Source: Bedellia somnulentella
Taxonomy: Eukaryota; Arthropoda; Insecta; Lepidoptera; Bedelliidae
DNA: 64,000 nucleotides
Assembly: GCA_963576735.1 (NCBI GenBank)
Contig: OY755171.1
Location: forward strand, 19,566,182-19,630,181
Direction: 5' to 3'
Shown here: positions 30,354-41,892 of the stretch, piece after piece
Layout: the number at the start of each line of letters is the position of its first letter
Numbering within the stretch: the first letter of the stretch is position 1
Position numbers and translations under genes: made by a program
Notes under the pieces: generated by a model
The model's database searches: none
Told to the model about the DNA's origin: nothing
The model's input: the letters and a program-made list of their open reading frames with translations, nothing else

Positions 30354-31397
30354 TTATCGGTCCCAGTCATCTGGTGCTTTTGTGTTCATTGCTCTGTTCA
30401 GACATTTCCTGACCTTTGCCCGTAGCTTTTCCAACTCCCGACCCCCCCATTGATCTTTTGTGGGTTGGTTAGCAGGGGGTGTGGTTAAGTGACATGTCTC
30501 TTCATAGCAGCTGATTAGAGCATTGGTGAGCTGCTCTGTCGTTTCTTCTATTTGGCTGGTGCCTTCTAGTCTGCCTTGTGTGCCCTCTTCTTTGATTTTG
30601 TTACTGAGTGAGTTAACAAACGAAATCCGGTCAGTTATCCTTGGATTTCTCCGCGGTTCTGGAGTATTTGATGTAGCCTGTAGGTTAAATCGTAACCATC
30701 TATGGTCCGAACAAGACGCTTCCCCTGAGACGTGCCAGCCATCGATAATGGCCTGAGCACGTGCAGTGGCAAGTGTTAGATCAATGATGGTTCTCGATCT
30801 CCTAGTTACGAACGTGGGTTCAGCACCAATATTAATAATATTAAGTTTAGTTGTGAGTAAGTATTCAACAAGATTCTTACCTCTGTTGTTGCTTATCTTC
30901 ATTCCCCACAGCGGATGATGGGCGTTCGAGTCGGTAGCGACGATGATTTCAAGGTTTTCATCTTCGCAGTAGTCTATCAGTCTTGCTAGATTTTCGGATG
31001 GTATCTCCTCATCATCTGGCATGTAGACTGATGCAATGACCAGCTCCTTTGGGTCCTCGGGAATTGTTAGTTTGATTGTGCATAAATCTCTGGAACAAAA
31101 TTCCACAAGTGGATGTGCAGTTATATTACGCGAGATATAAATACAGGTTCGTGGTTTAACTTGCATAGTACAATGTATAAGCTTACCTCCAAGATTGGAG
31201 AGACCGCGGATACGTTCTCCACTGATCCAGGGCTCTTGAATCAGCGTTATCGAAGTATCCTGCGACAACACCCAACGCCGCACTTGAGCCATCGCGGTTT
31301 CACTGTGTCGGGTGTTGATTTGCAGGCAGTTGATCCTATTGGAGGGTATCATCGACGAGTGAGGCGCCATCGGAAACCGCGCGTTCCTCCTCCTCAA
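30354..31397 (-). pseudogene. LINE ORF2 N-terminus: APE-type endonuclease
   Basis: 347 residues, open, preceding the broken RT. Visible endonuclease motifs: LQINTRHS (about 25-32), LIQEPW with E55, ATDSNAHHPLWG (about 155-166), RTIIDLTLAT and catalytic SDHRWLRF (about 239-246). All expected catalytic residues are kept in this part, unlike the CR1-like LINE above. It begins 62 nt inside ORF1; a Met at MAPHSSMIPS is the more likely start. Confidence 0.85.
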
Positions 31398-32437
31398 TGT
31401 CGAGTGCTTTCAATTTCTCCGCACACTCGGTATACTCCTCTGGAGGGTCTGCCAGCAGAACCTCCTCCGTTAGTTCCATAACCTCTTGGTCAGGCCGGCC
31501 GGAGGAAACCTCTGTCGGAGTCTTCGCTTGCATCGTTGGAGGGCAGATTTCTTCGGCAACACCGATGTTACTTGAAGGCTCCCTCCTCAGTAAGGGATCG
31601 CGTCCCGGTGGGTCTTTTAGGAAGCTACCATTGTTGTGCCGGAACAGTACGTAGAGTGTCCCTACAATGAAGGACAGCCTACGGCCCCTCGCCATGATCG
31701 CAGGGTTCAGGCTTTCCGGCACGCTGAAGATCAGGAAGGTCGTGTTCTCTTGAACGACGTTCTTGTGAACACGCCACTTCCGGACCTCAGCCCACTTATT
31801 TTGGTAGGCCAGCAACTTCCCCACCCTACGGCTGTCCTCCCACTTTCCAGGGATAGCTATCCCGCAGCGAATGCGGCGAGGTAGGTCCCTGTGTTTCCCT
31901 ACTTGAAGGCGTTCGCCTGATGGCAAGACCGTGAGACCTATAAATTGGCAAAGCCAATTATAGGTGCTCACACTCTTGCACCACAGGCCAAGATAACCTT
32001 GCCCCTTAATTGGCTTCCCTTTAAATTCAAAGTTCAGGTGCCGGAGTTTCACCCTCGCCCAAAACAAAGGAGTAAAACTCCTTGTGGATTTGTTCGAGAA
32101 CGAAATCCGAGTCGCTCAAGGATAGATACGCGGTATCTACCCCTGTAATTGCACTTTAACCAGCAAGTCGGTCTGTGTGACCTCGGCGTAGCTCCGACAC
32201 GCAGGGCCCCCGTGAGAGTTGTCAAGCTTCGGCTTCTTGGGTGCCTCCTCGACTGGAGACATGCTCACATCGAGGTGCACCCTTTTGGCCATTGCTGTCT
32301 TCCCCTCACTGGCCCCCCGCGGGCCGGAGCCAGCTTTGGTCACAGGGGCAGTCAGATCGCCGTCAGCAGATTTCTCCACTTTTGGCGATCCAGCCGCATC
32401 CTTTTTGGCCGATACGCTGGCTTTGTGTGTTGACAAA
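31336..32437 (-). pseudogene. LINE ORF1 remnant, DUF4780-like
   Basis: Three frames in order. First 32137-32437: Lys/Ser/Ala-rich head, ending CRSYAEVTQTDLLVKV. A shift near 32150 leads to TGVDTAYLSLSDSDFVLEQI, and a shift near 32050 leads to LRHLNFEFKGKPIKGQGYLG, then LWCKSVSTYNWLCQFI and a C-terminal acidic tail (31336-32040). The order 'SYAEV…VAI…F…G…YLGLWC…S..W' is that of the DUF4780 nucleic-acid-binding ORF1 protein of LOA-like LINEs. Two one-base indels inactivate it. Confidence 0.7.
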
Positions 32438-32550
32438 ACAGTAATCGAGGTGGTCACCACAATCTCAATGTCTCGTGGTTTGTAGGGTAATTCAGTCGGC
32501 AGATTTATATAAATATTTATAAATAGTAACAACAGTTTAGTCATATCGGT

Positions 32551-32556
32551 TTTATT
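32551..32556 (-). terminator. Poly(A) signal of gene B
   Basis: AATAAA on the minus strand in the context shared with gene A (9116-9121), about 520 nt after the gene B stop. The added distance comes mainly from a later LINE-tail insertion. Confidence 0.5.
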
Positions 32557-32809
32557 CAATACAAGCTACGAGTATATATAATAGAGAGGGAGATTATAAC
32601 AAAAACTATGAACAACAATTTGAGTTTAAGACTAACCAAAAAGTATGACTTTGTGATAGGGTGTTAATTTGGTATATATAAAAATTATAAGCGCCTATAC
32701 AGTTTTTCTAATTACTTGAATAAAATATTAATTCTATCAGCGTCTGTAACTACAAATTCGGTATACAAAAACGCCCTATTTTTTATGATATATAATATAA
32801 AAGAAAAAA

Positions 32810-32929
32810 GGAAGATTGATGGATGCAAACGAAGCTAGAGAGGTTTGTCAGGATCGTACGAAGTGGCGATCGATAGTCTCTGCCTACCCCAATGGGAATT
32901 AATGGCGTGAGTATATGTATGTATGTATG
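32810..32929 (+). mobile_element. 5'-truncated LINE, 14-bp target duplication
   Basis: Flanked by TATAAAAGAAAAAA at 32796-32809 and 32930-32943. The plus strand encodes RLMDANEAREVCQDRTKW, then RSIVSAYPNGN-stop, the C-terminus of a LINE RT protein, and ends in (TATG)n. It lies in the gene B 3' UTR; copy A has the empty site (near 9325). Confidence 0.85.
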
Positions 32930-33072
32930 TATAAAAGAAAAAATCTATCAGCGTATCAATTATATACAGCAGGTAATTTAATGTGTTAAAAAATATAAAT
33001 TGACATACAACAGTTAACTATTCAGTATGAATAAACAGCCATAATCGTCTTTACTATATTATATAACTGATT

Positions 33073-36000
33073 CTAAGATACAACATTTCTTCTAGCAGGG
33101 CCCGAAGTAGCTGTGTTGGTAGATGGCAGACTAACTGGTCGCCACTGGCGCTTTTGCCTTAAAACATTACTTGTCTCTTGTACTCCTTTGTAGTTTTCAT
33201 CTGCAAAAAAAGTTTTAAGTTTGTAATAAAAAATTACTGAAAAAAGTAATGTAGAATAAATATTAAGTATGGAAGAAAACTTAATGAAAAATGTCAGGAC
33301 TATAATAATATACGTGGCCAACTCATTGTACTATGGATATTGCAAAACGGGTTGCTGACCCAATAGACTTAATACTGTAAATTTGCTTATGCCAAACTTT
33401 AGGCGTTTTTTCCGGTTCTCTGAGTTCAATCAGGCGTGACTATTTTACTGGCCAAATTTATCCTAGATGAAAAGTATCCTATGTCACAATTTGGGTCATT
33501 ATCGTGCATTCTAGCAGGGTCCGAAGTACCTGTGTTGGTAGATGGCTGAATGACTGGTCGCCACTGGCACTTTGGCCTTAAAAAGTTCTCATATTTTGTT
33601 TCGCTTGCTAATAGATTTTATTGTTAGCTTACTTTCGTTTTCTTCTTCCGCATTTCTGCGTTTTCTAGCAGGGCCCGAAGTAGCTGTGTTGGTAGATGGC
33701 AGACTGACTGGTCGCCACTGGCGCTTTTGCCTTAAAACATTACTTGTCTCTTGTACGCCTTTGTTGTTTTCATCTGCAAAAAAAGTTTTATTTTGTAATA
33801 AAAAATTACTGAAAAAAGTAATGTAGAATAATTATTAAGTATGGAAGAAAACTTAATGAGAAAAATCTCAGGACTATAATAATATACGTGGCCAACTCAT
33901 TGTACTATGGATATTGCAAAACGGGTTGCTGACCCAATAGACTTAATACTGTAAATTTGCTTATGCCAAACTTTAGGCGTTTTTTCCGGTTCTCTGAGTT
34001 CAATCAGGCGTGACTATTTTACTGGCCAAATTTATCCTAGATGAAAAGTATCCTATGTCACAATTTGGGTCATTATCGTGCATTCTAGCAGGGTCCGAAG
34101 TACCTGTGTTGGTAGATGGCTGAATGACTGGTCGCCACTGGCACTTTGGCCTTAAAAAGTTCTCATATTTTGTTTTGCTTGTTAATAGATTTTATTGTTA
34201 GCTTATTTTCGTTTTCTTCTTCCGCATTTCTGCGTTTTCTAGCAGGGCCCGAAGTAGCTGTGTTGGTAGATGGCAGACTGACTGGTCGCCACTGGCGCTT
34301 TTGCCTTAAAACATTACTTGTCTCTTGTACTCCTTTGTAGTTTTCATCTGCAAAAAAAGTTTTAAGTTTGTAATAAAAAAAAAACTGAAAAAAGTAATGT
34401 AGAATAATTATTAAGTATGGAAGAAAACTTAATGAGAAAAATCTCAGGACTATAATAATATACGTGGCCAACTCATTGTACTATGGATATTGCAAAACGG
34501 GTTGCTGACCCAATAGACTTAATACTGTAAATTTGCTTATGCCAAACTTTAGGCGTTTTTTCCGGTTCTCTGAGTTCAATCAGGCGTGACTATTTTACTG
34601 GCCAAATTTATCCTAGATGAAAAGTATCCTTTGTCACAATTTGGGTCATTATCTTGCATTCTAGCAGGGTCCGAAGTACCTGTGTTGGTAGATGGCTGAA
34701 TGACTGGTCGCCACTGGCACTTTGGCCTTAAAAAGTTCTCATTTTTTGTTTCGCTTGCTAATAGATTTTATTGTTAGCTTACTTTCGTTTTCTTCGTCCG
34801 CATTTCTGCGTTTTCTAGCAGGGCCCGAAGTAGCTGTGTTGGTAGATGGCAGACTGACTGGTCGCCACTGGCGCTTTTGCCTTAAAACATTACTTGTCTC
34901 TTGTACTCCTTTGTTGTTTTCATCTGCAAAAAAAGTTTTAAGTATGAAATAAAAAAAAACTGAAAAAAGTAATGTAGAATAATATTAAGTATGGAAGAAA
35001 ACTTAATGAGAAAAATCTCAGGACTATAATAATATACGTGGCCAACTCATTGTACTATGGATATTGCAAAACGGGTTGCTGACCCAATAGACTTAATACT
35101 GTAAATTGGCTTATGCCAAACTTTAGGCGTTTTTTCCGGTTCTCTGAGTTCAATCAGGCGTGACTATTTTACTGGCCAAATTTATCCTAGATGAAAAGTA
35201 TCCTTTGTCACAATTTGGGTCATTATCTTGCATTCTAGCAGGGTCCGAAGTACCTGTGTTGGTAGATGGCTGAATGACTGGTCGCCACTGGCACTTTGGC
35301 CTTAAAAAGTTCTCATTTTTTGTTTCGCTTGCTAATAGATTTTATTGTTAGCTTACTTTCGTTTTCTTCTTCCGCATTTCTGCGTTTTCTAGCAGGGCCC
35401 GAAGTAGCTGTGTTGGTAGATGGCAGACTGACTGGTCGCCACTGGCGCTTTTGCCTTAAAACATTACTTGTCTCTTGTACGCCTTTGTTGTTTTCATCTG
35501 CAAAAAAAGTTTTAAGTTTGTAATAAAAAATTACTGAAAAAAGTAATGTAGAATAATTATTAAGTATGGAAGAAAACTTAATGAGAAAAATCTCAGGACT
35601 ATAATAATATACGTGGCCAACTCATTGTACTATGGATATTGCAAAACGGGTTGCTGACCCAATAGACTTAATACTGTAAATTTGCTTATGCCAAACTTTA
35701 GGCGTTTTTTCCGGTTCTCTGAGTTCAATCAGGCGTGACTATTTTACTGGCCAAATTTATCCTAGATGAAAAGTATCCTTTGTCACAATTTGGGTCATTA
35801 TCTTGCATTCTAGCAGGGTCCGAAGTACCTGTGTTGGTAGATGGCTGAATGACTGGTCGCCACTGGCACTTTGGCCTTAAAAAGTTCTCATTTTTTGTTT
35901 CGCTTGCTAATAGATTTTATTGTTAGCTTACTTTCGTTTTCTTCGTCCGCATTTCTGCGTTTTCTAGCAGGGCCCGAAGTAGCTGTGTTGGTAGATGGCA

Positions 36001-36960
36001 GACTGACTGGTCGCCACTGGCGCTTTTGCCTTAAAACATTACTTGTCTCTTGTACTCCTTTGTAGTTTTCATCTGCAAAAAAAGTTTTAAGTTTGTAATA
36101 AAAAAAAACTGAAAAAAGTAATGTAGAATAATTATTAAGTTTGGAAGAAAACTCAATGAGAAAAATCTCAGGACTATAATAATATACGTGGCCAACTCCT
36201 TGTATTGTGGATAAAGCCAAAACGGGTTGCTGACCCAATAGACATAGACCTGTAAATTTGCGTATGCCAAACTTTAGGCGTTTTTTCCGGTACTCTGAGT
36301 TCAATTAGGCGTGACTATTTTACTGGCCAAATTTTTCCTAGATGAAAAGTATCCTATGTCACAATTTGGGTCATTATCTTGCATTCTAGCAGGGTCCGAA
36401 ATACCTGTGTTGGTAGATGGCTGAATGACTGGTCGCCACTGGCACTTTGGCCTTAAAAAGTTCTCATTTTTTGTTTCGCTTGCTAATAGATTTTATTGTT
36501 AGCTTACTTTCGTTTTCTTCGTCCGCATTTCTGCGTTTTCTAGCAGGGCCCGAAGTAGCTGTGTTGGTAGATGGCAGACTGACTGGTCGCCACTGGCGCT
36601 TTTGCCTTAAAACATTACTTGTCTCTTGTACTCCTTTGTAGTTTTCATCTGCAAAAAAAGTTTTAAGTTTGTAATAAAAAAAACTGAAAAAAGTAATGTA
36701 GAATAATTATTAAGTATGAAAGAAAACTCAATGAGAAAAATCTCAGGACTATAATAATATACGTGGCCAACTCATTGTACTATGGATATTGCAAAACGGG
36801 TTGCTGACCCAATAGACTTAATACTGTAAATTTGCTTATGCCAAACTTTAGGCGTTTTTTCCGGTACTCTGAGTTCAATCAGGCGTGAATATTTTATTGG
36901 CCAACATTTTCCGGGATGAAAAGTGTCCTATTTCACAATTTGGGTTATTATCTTGCATTC
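33073..36960 (-). repeat. Tandem array of about 575-bp units in gene B
   Basis: Six full units plus a terminal one. Exon start positions are 36648, 36072, 35497, 34923, 34347, 33773 and 33200 (steps 576, 575, 574, 576, 574, 573). Each unit has a 141-nt exon, and an intron with a decayed second module (WRPVIQPSTNTGTSDPAR, then stops) plus a unique segment around GGCGTGACTATTTTACTGG. Units are almost identical, so the array is young. Confidence 0.9.
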
Positions 36961-39900
36961 TGCCAAACTTCAATCATATATACATTATGTACTTGAGGAG
37001 CCTTTTCGCCTCAAACACACAAACATCTAAACTTTCACATACATACATACATATACTCACAGCTATATTTCCCTTGAAGAAAACTTTCACATTTATAATA
37101 TTAATAGGATACATGCTTACTTAAGGTTAAGCTGTGTAGTGTCGGCGACTAAGGATGCCAGGGTTTTCTAAGGGATTTTTGGACAACGTCTTTGGAGACC
37201 CATCACCAATAACTTTTATTTTACCATCTTTTCCCCACTCAACTTTCCATGTGGCTGAGGAATTTCTAATTCCTTAGCTCCGGCTACCCCTTCAAGGAAT
37301 TAATAGCCATTACTTATAGAATTTCTTATCCATTTGACAATATTGAACATATTTTGTATAGTTGAACTGTACTGAAAAAAATAATCATTTTCTAATTGAT
37401 CATTTTTTTGCTGTGTAGTGTCGGCTTAGAATAGTACTACCCCATTTCTTCCGGTGGGTGTACGTAAGAGGCGACTAACGGTATTGAGGCTTTTAAGGGA
37501 TTTTTGGGCGATGCGGTTGGAGACCCATCACCAACAACCTTTATTTCACCATCTTTTCCCCACGCAACTTCCAAAGGTAGCTGAGGAATGTCTCATTCCC
37601 TAGCTCTGGCTACCCCTTCAAGGGATTTATAGCCGTGAGTATATGTTTGTTTGTATGTATGTTTCTAATTGCTTTTTCTAGTTGGAATACGTATGAATTA
37701 TTCTCTAAGTATCTGCCTTTTACGCCATTCATCGGAGCTTGTTCTTACCAGACTGTTTCGTGCTTGAAGATAAGACTCCATTTGCAATCTGAAATTGAAA
37801 AAAGAGTGGTTATAGTTTTTTATCTACCTAATTGGCGATCGAAAGTCTCTTCCTATCCCAATGGGAACTAACGGAGTGAGTACACATATATGTATATGGA
37901 AAAGTACTGCTGACGATACTACTATTGATGGGGAGACATACATACATACATATACTCACGGCTATAAATCCCTAGAAAGGGTAGCCAGAGCTAAGGAGCT
38001 AGAAGTTCCTCAGCCACTTTTGGAAAGTTGAGTGGGGAAAAGATGGCAAAATAAAGGTTCTTGGTGATGGGTCTCCAACCGCATTGCCCAAAATCCCTTA
38101 AAATCCCCAACACCGTTAGTCGCCTCTTACGTACACCCACCGGAAGAAATGGGGTAGTGTTATTCTAAGCCGACAGTACACAGCAACACAGTACTACACA
38201 GCAGGGAGACATATGTTAAGTAATTAATTAGTAAGTCGAGGGTATAGGGTGAATTAATAAATGAGTTGTTGAATAAATGTTTGTTGATTGTATTTGAAGC
38301 TGGTTGTTGCTTTGTTACAATTATTGTGAAAGATTCAGAAGAGATTTTTAGTGAGTTGTAATATTACGCTATGTAGTGTCGGCATAGAATAGCACTACCC
38401 CATATCTTCCGGTGGTGTACGTAAGAGGCGACTAACGGCATTGGGGCTTTAATTTAAAGGGATTATTGGGCGATGCGGTTGGAGACCCATCACCAACAAC
38501 CTTTATTTTACCATCTTTTCCCCACTCAACTTTCCAAAGGTGGCTGATGAAATTCTCATTCCTTCCTAAGGAGTCGCCTCTTACGACACCCGTGGGTAGA
38601 AAGGGGTAGCGACATTCTAAGCCGGCACTACACGGCATCCAAGATACCCATCACCAAGGTACCTTATATCTACCATCTTGTTCTCTACCAACATCCAAAT
38701 GTGGCTGAGGAGTTTCTAGCTCTAAAGCTCTGACTACCAATTTTTGGGATTCATGGCCGTGAATATATGTATGTAAATGAACAAAAGACGGAACCAGATA
38801 TATAAAAATAAATACATACACACATATACTCACGGCTATATTTCCCTAGAAGAGGTAGCCAGAGCTAAGGAATTAAAAATTCCTCAGCCACTTTTGGAAG
38901 TTGCGTGGGCAAAAGATGGTAAAAATAAAGGTTGTTGGTGATGGGTCTCCAACCGCATCGCCCAAAAATCCCTTAAAAAGCCCCAATACCGTTAGTCGCC
39001 TCTTACGTACACCCACCGGAAAAAGCCGACACTACACAGCAAAATAAAAATAAATCTGTTCAGTATTTTTTGTAACATTTATTTAAACGAATTGCACAGC
39101 ACACTGTGTTAGGGTGCTATTTAAACAACGACCTAGAATCTATCGTAATGCGTAAAGACGTGTAATAAAATCAATAATGGGTCATATGCATGAGACAAAA
39201 ATAACGGATAATCTCAGAATTATTTGACCCCAATTCCTATTAACGAATAATGTTTATGGTTATTTATAGTATTTGTGGGAGTACTGTTAAAGCAAGCTCA
39301 TAGCAACATCTTACATATATTCATAGATCACGGTATGTACTTAAATGTTTCTCGGCACAGCAGAGTGTGCTGGGTATCTTTTTGCTGTTTCTACATGTTT
39401 TTACACAAGACAGTTGATAGGAACTTTACTGTCAACCGAGGTGTGAGCTGTCAGGTGAGGGGTGTCGGGAGTAGGCTTTTTTTAGTGTGATGGTGAGCCA
39501 GTGATTATTATATAAAACTAGCTGACCCGACAGACTACGTACTGTCAAATTTGCTTATGACAAAACTTTAGGCGTTTTTTCCGGTACTCTTAGTTCAATC
39601 AGCCGTGAATATTTTATTGTTAATTTTTCCGGGATGAAAAGTATTCTATTTGACAATTTGGGTCATTATCAAGCATTCTGCCATATTTCATTAATATATA
39701 TTACGTACTTGTGGAGCCTTTTCGTATCAAACACACAAACATCCGAATATCTAAACTTTCACGTTTATAATATTAACCAACTTTTTGTGAGCGACGGCGT
39801 TGTAAAGGATATAAAGAGATTGAGGCTTTTTATTTTTGGGCGATGCATCCTTAAAAACCTTTATTTAACTACTCTTTCCCCAATCTATTTCCAAAAGTGG

Positions 39901-41584
39901 ATGAAGAATTACCATCTCTGAAGCTATGGAACCCTTTTATGGAATTTATAGCCGCTAGTATATACTCATGAATGATTGATAAATTAATTTCATTATTTCA
40001 ATCGCACTAAGTTTTATGTCTCTAGATAAAAATGACAAAAATCTCTGTATTGACTTTCATTTGCTATATCAACCTCTTAGGGGCTGAGTTCCGAAAATTT
40101 ACTTTTTAATTGTGCATAAGAACATGAAACAAACTATTTTTTACCAAGTTTCTATGTTCAAAAATGAGAATATCTTAGTAAGTACAAATACGAATAGTAG
40201 TTTGACGCTTCGGCGGCGGCTTGGTGCTGCCCCCTACACTGACCGATTATTGCTCGGGAATATAATGGGGATGGGGATAGTTAGTGGTGGGTCTCCATCA
40301 TAAATAATCACTGAAGTGAAGGGATAGTGCTTGCTAATATTATGTATAGCTATTCTTAGCTAATAAAACATTATTTTTTTACAAGAAGATTGAATCACCT
40401 GAGATACGAAGCCGGACGATGTATTCATAATAACACTAATTAAATATTCATAGTAGTTATACCGCTACGCAAATTTTTATTACGCTATATTTTATATTAG
40501 TCTTAGTATTGATAAACAAATAAGTCATTTGAACGTACTTTTTTTTTGCTGAAAATGGATGAAACCTATAGATCTTTCCAAAATGAACATTAATGAAGAG
40601 TCTGATGTGAAGTCCATCGATGAAAAAAATAATCGCTGCAATATGTTGAGCCATGTATGAGTTAAGATTTTTTGATGCTCCTGTAGGAACCCTTGTGAAT
40701 TACTCATTTTCGGGGTTTTATTATTGTATCATTTAGCTTCTAAATTTAGATGTTTATATTAGTTTGCAATATATTACTTTGTTCTAAACGGCACACAATG
40801 CCATCTCCTTGGAGCATTGTGTGCAGCATGCAAACAATAATTTGACTTTCACTCGGAACTATCACTTCTTTCCGGGATTAAAAGTAACTTATTATTATAA
40901 CAACCGTGACAGCTCAATGGGTAGAACACCGGTTATTATGCAAACGACTAGTGTTCAAATTCCGGGTCGGGCATACACGAATTTGTCTTTTCTAAAAACA
41001 TATATGGAGCTACTTTATCATGGTTGTTAACGGTGAGAGAAAACATGGCGAGGAAACCCACATGGCTGAGTTGTACTTAGTCATGTGACAGTGTGTTCGT
41101 ACAAAACGGCGATAAGCCTGCCCCCTATCACGTGAGTACACTGTCCAAGCAAAACGTGGTTACTCTGTACACGAGGTGACAAAGTCACGTGATATTCAGA
41201 AGTATTAGTACCTCTGCCAACTCTGATATTCGGCGTAAACGTTTATGTTTATGTTATGTTATGCTATACGTCTAACTATACGTCTGCAAAATTTCAAAGC
41301 AATCGGGTCTATAGTTACGGCGTGAAAGCGGCACAAACAAACAAACAAACATAACATAAATCAAATTAAAACCATCATAAGACTACACTATAAAAAAAAA
41401 CATTTAGATGAATTGAAAACTTCCTTTTTTTGCAGCCGGTTAAAAAGACATTACCTTTTTGCGATCAGCTTCATCTTCGTAGGAATCTTAATATGATGAT
41501 TCAGAAAAACAAAATAAAATAAAAAGCCTTTAAACTTACCACAATAACCGCAAGCACGTAACTAATGGATAGTGGTTGCATCAT
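33073..41584 (-). CDS. Gene B: paralogue of gene A with tandem repeated exons
   Basis: Exons (minus): E1 41584-41540 (donor GTAAGT), E2 37788-37749 (donor GTAAGA), E3 36648-36508, E4 36072-35932, E5 35497-35357, E6 34923-34783, E7 34347-34207, E8 33773-33633, E9 33200-33073. E1 encodes MMQPLSISYVLAVIV; E2 is identical in protein to gene A, with one silent change. E3-E8 are each 141 nt, phase 1 at both ends, with acceptors TTTTTTTGCAG and donor GAAA/GTAAGC, so any number keeps frame. Each encodes ENYKGVQETSNVL, RQKR, QWRPVSLPSTNTATSGPA, RKRR and NADEENE (some units ENNKGV or NAEEENE): acidic spacer, furin-type site, basic peptide, furin-type site. E9 ends SGPARRNVVS. E7 has lost its donor (GT to AT). 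Predicted 352 aa with six units, 305 aa if E7 is skipped. The exon model is inferred from conserved sites; no transcript was seen. Confidence 0.65.
36961..37130 (+). mobile_element. End fragment of a dispersed repeat
   Basis: GAGCCTTTTCGCCTCAAACACACAAACATC and CTTTCACATTTATAATATTA recur at 39715-39775 (with GACCCGACAGACTACGTACTGTC at its left) and in part at 26548. The class is not determined; possibly an RTE-like or Helitron-like end. Confidence 0.5.
37131..37312 (+). mobile_element. Family T repeat, internally deleted
   Basis: Head GCTGTGTAGTGTCGGC is joined directly to GACTAAGGATGCCAGGG; the rest follows the family to AATTAATAGCC. The head's following 40 bases are missing. Confidence 0.8.
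37411..37665 (+). mobile_element. Family T repeat, full length
   Basis: GCTGTGTAGTGTCGGCTTAG head to GTGAGTATATGTTTGTTTGTATGTATG tail. It interrupts copy B between blocks that are adjacent in copy A (11998-12060), so it came after the duplication. Confidence 0.9.
37936..38195 (-). mobile_element. Family T repeat, full length
   Basis: Minus-oriented. It splits a copy B block (GATGGGGAGACA / AGGGAGACATATGTTAAG) that is continuous at about 12296-12312 in copy A, giving GGGAGACATA-like duplicated flanks. Confidence 0.9.
38372..38785 (+). mobile_element. Nested family T repeats
   Basis: Three joined pieces: a plus copy cut short (38372-38560), a short minus piece (AAGGAGTCGCCTCTTACGACACCC to GCCGGCACTACACGGC, 38561-38640) and a plus variant copy (38641-38785) orthologous to 12600-12735 in copy A. 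Confidence 0.75.
38815..39042 (-). mobile_element. Family T repeat
   Basis: Minus-oriented copy from the CACACATATACTCACGG tail to AGCCGACACTACACAGC, lacking about 25 bases before the head. Confidence 0.85.
39520..39780 (+). mobile_element. Dispersed repeat beginning CTAGCTGACCCGACAGAC
   Basis: Starts AACTAGCTGACCCGACAGAC, shares TTTAGGCGTTTTTTCCGGTACTC with the gene B array introns, and ends CTTTCACGTTTATAATATTA. A second start of the family lies at 41893. The gene B array introns thus contain part of this repeat. Confidence 0.6.
39785..39972 (+). mobile_element. Family T repeat, old copy
   Basis: Recognisable by TTTTTGGGCGATGC, CTTTCCCCAATCTATTTCC and GGAATTTATAGCCGCTAG; many changes and deletions. 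Confidence 0.65.
39973..40902. other. No gene seen, in gene B intron 1
   Basis: AT-rich sequence with only short open frames and no clear repeat family. Confidence 0.45.
40903..41272 (+). mobile_element. SINE-1, full length
   Basis: tRNA-like head (CCGTGACAGCTCAATGGGTAG; GTGTTCAAATTCCGGG) to tail GTTTATGTTTATGTTATGTTATG. It sits in gene B intron 1 and is absent from copy A. Confidence 0.9.
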
Positions 41585-41625
41585 GCGTCTTGTAAATAAC
41601 TTTACTATAGAGCAATGCTTCAATT

Positions 41626-41660
41626 CTGATACTTATGAATCTAACACACACGTTTATATA
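41626..41660 (-). promoter_or_regulatory. Gene B core promoter: TATA box and initiator
   Basis: TATATAAA at 41660-41653 and TCAG at 41629-41626, 33 nt apart as in gene A, followed by a 5' UTR of about 43 nt to the first ATG. Around it, copies A and B are almost identical (GAAAAGTATATAAACGTGTG). Confidence 0.6.
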
Positions 41661-41892
41661 CTTTTCTATCGTTTCTGAACACATATTGTTTTGTATGATC
41701 AGGAAATGAATAAACATAGTTCTAAAGCCTTTTTTGACATTGTCTTTAAAACAATGATCAGAACACAACATATAGCTGCTTCTATTTGCATTTGCTTGCA
41801 AATGATAACCCAAACTCGATAGGGTTGTGTAGTTTTATACAGATTTCCGATGGTTTTTTATTAGACCCTGGTTATGGAACTAACTTAACTAT

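Larger units (their letters stand above)
27560..32452 (-). mobile_element. Broken I/LOA-type LINE with RNase H
   Basis: Minus-strand order: ORF1 remnant, endonuclease, RT, RNase H and a C-terminal Cys/His segment, over about 4.9 kb. Several frameshifts and stops plus a 126-bp DNA element at 29851-29976 make it inactive. The RNase H domain and the endonuclease form (LQINTRHS, IQEPW, SDHRW) place it in the I/LOA assemblage rather than with the CR1-like LINE at 16-21 kb. Its 5' end abuts the start of duplication copy B. Confidence 0.8.

Noticed and set aside
32440..32559. N-terminal extension of LINE ORF1 to 32559
   Set aside because: This part is gene B 3' UTR sequence shared with copy A, merely open in the same frame.
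33073..36960. CRISPR-like reading of the regularly spaced repeats
   Set aside because: Units are 575 bp, with no short identical repeats and variable spacers; the context is an animal genome with introns.
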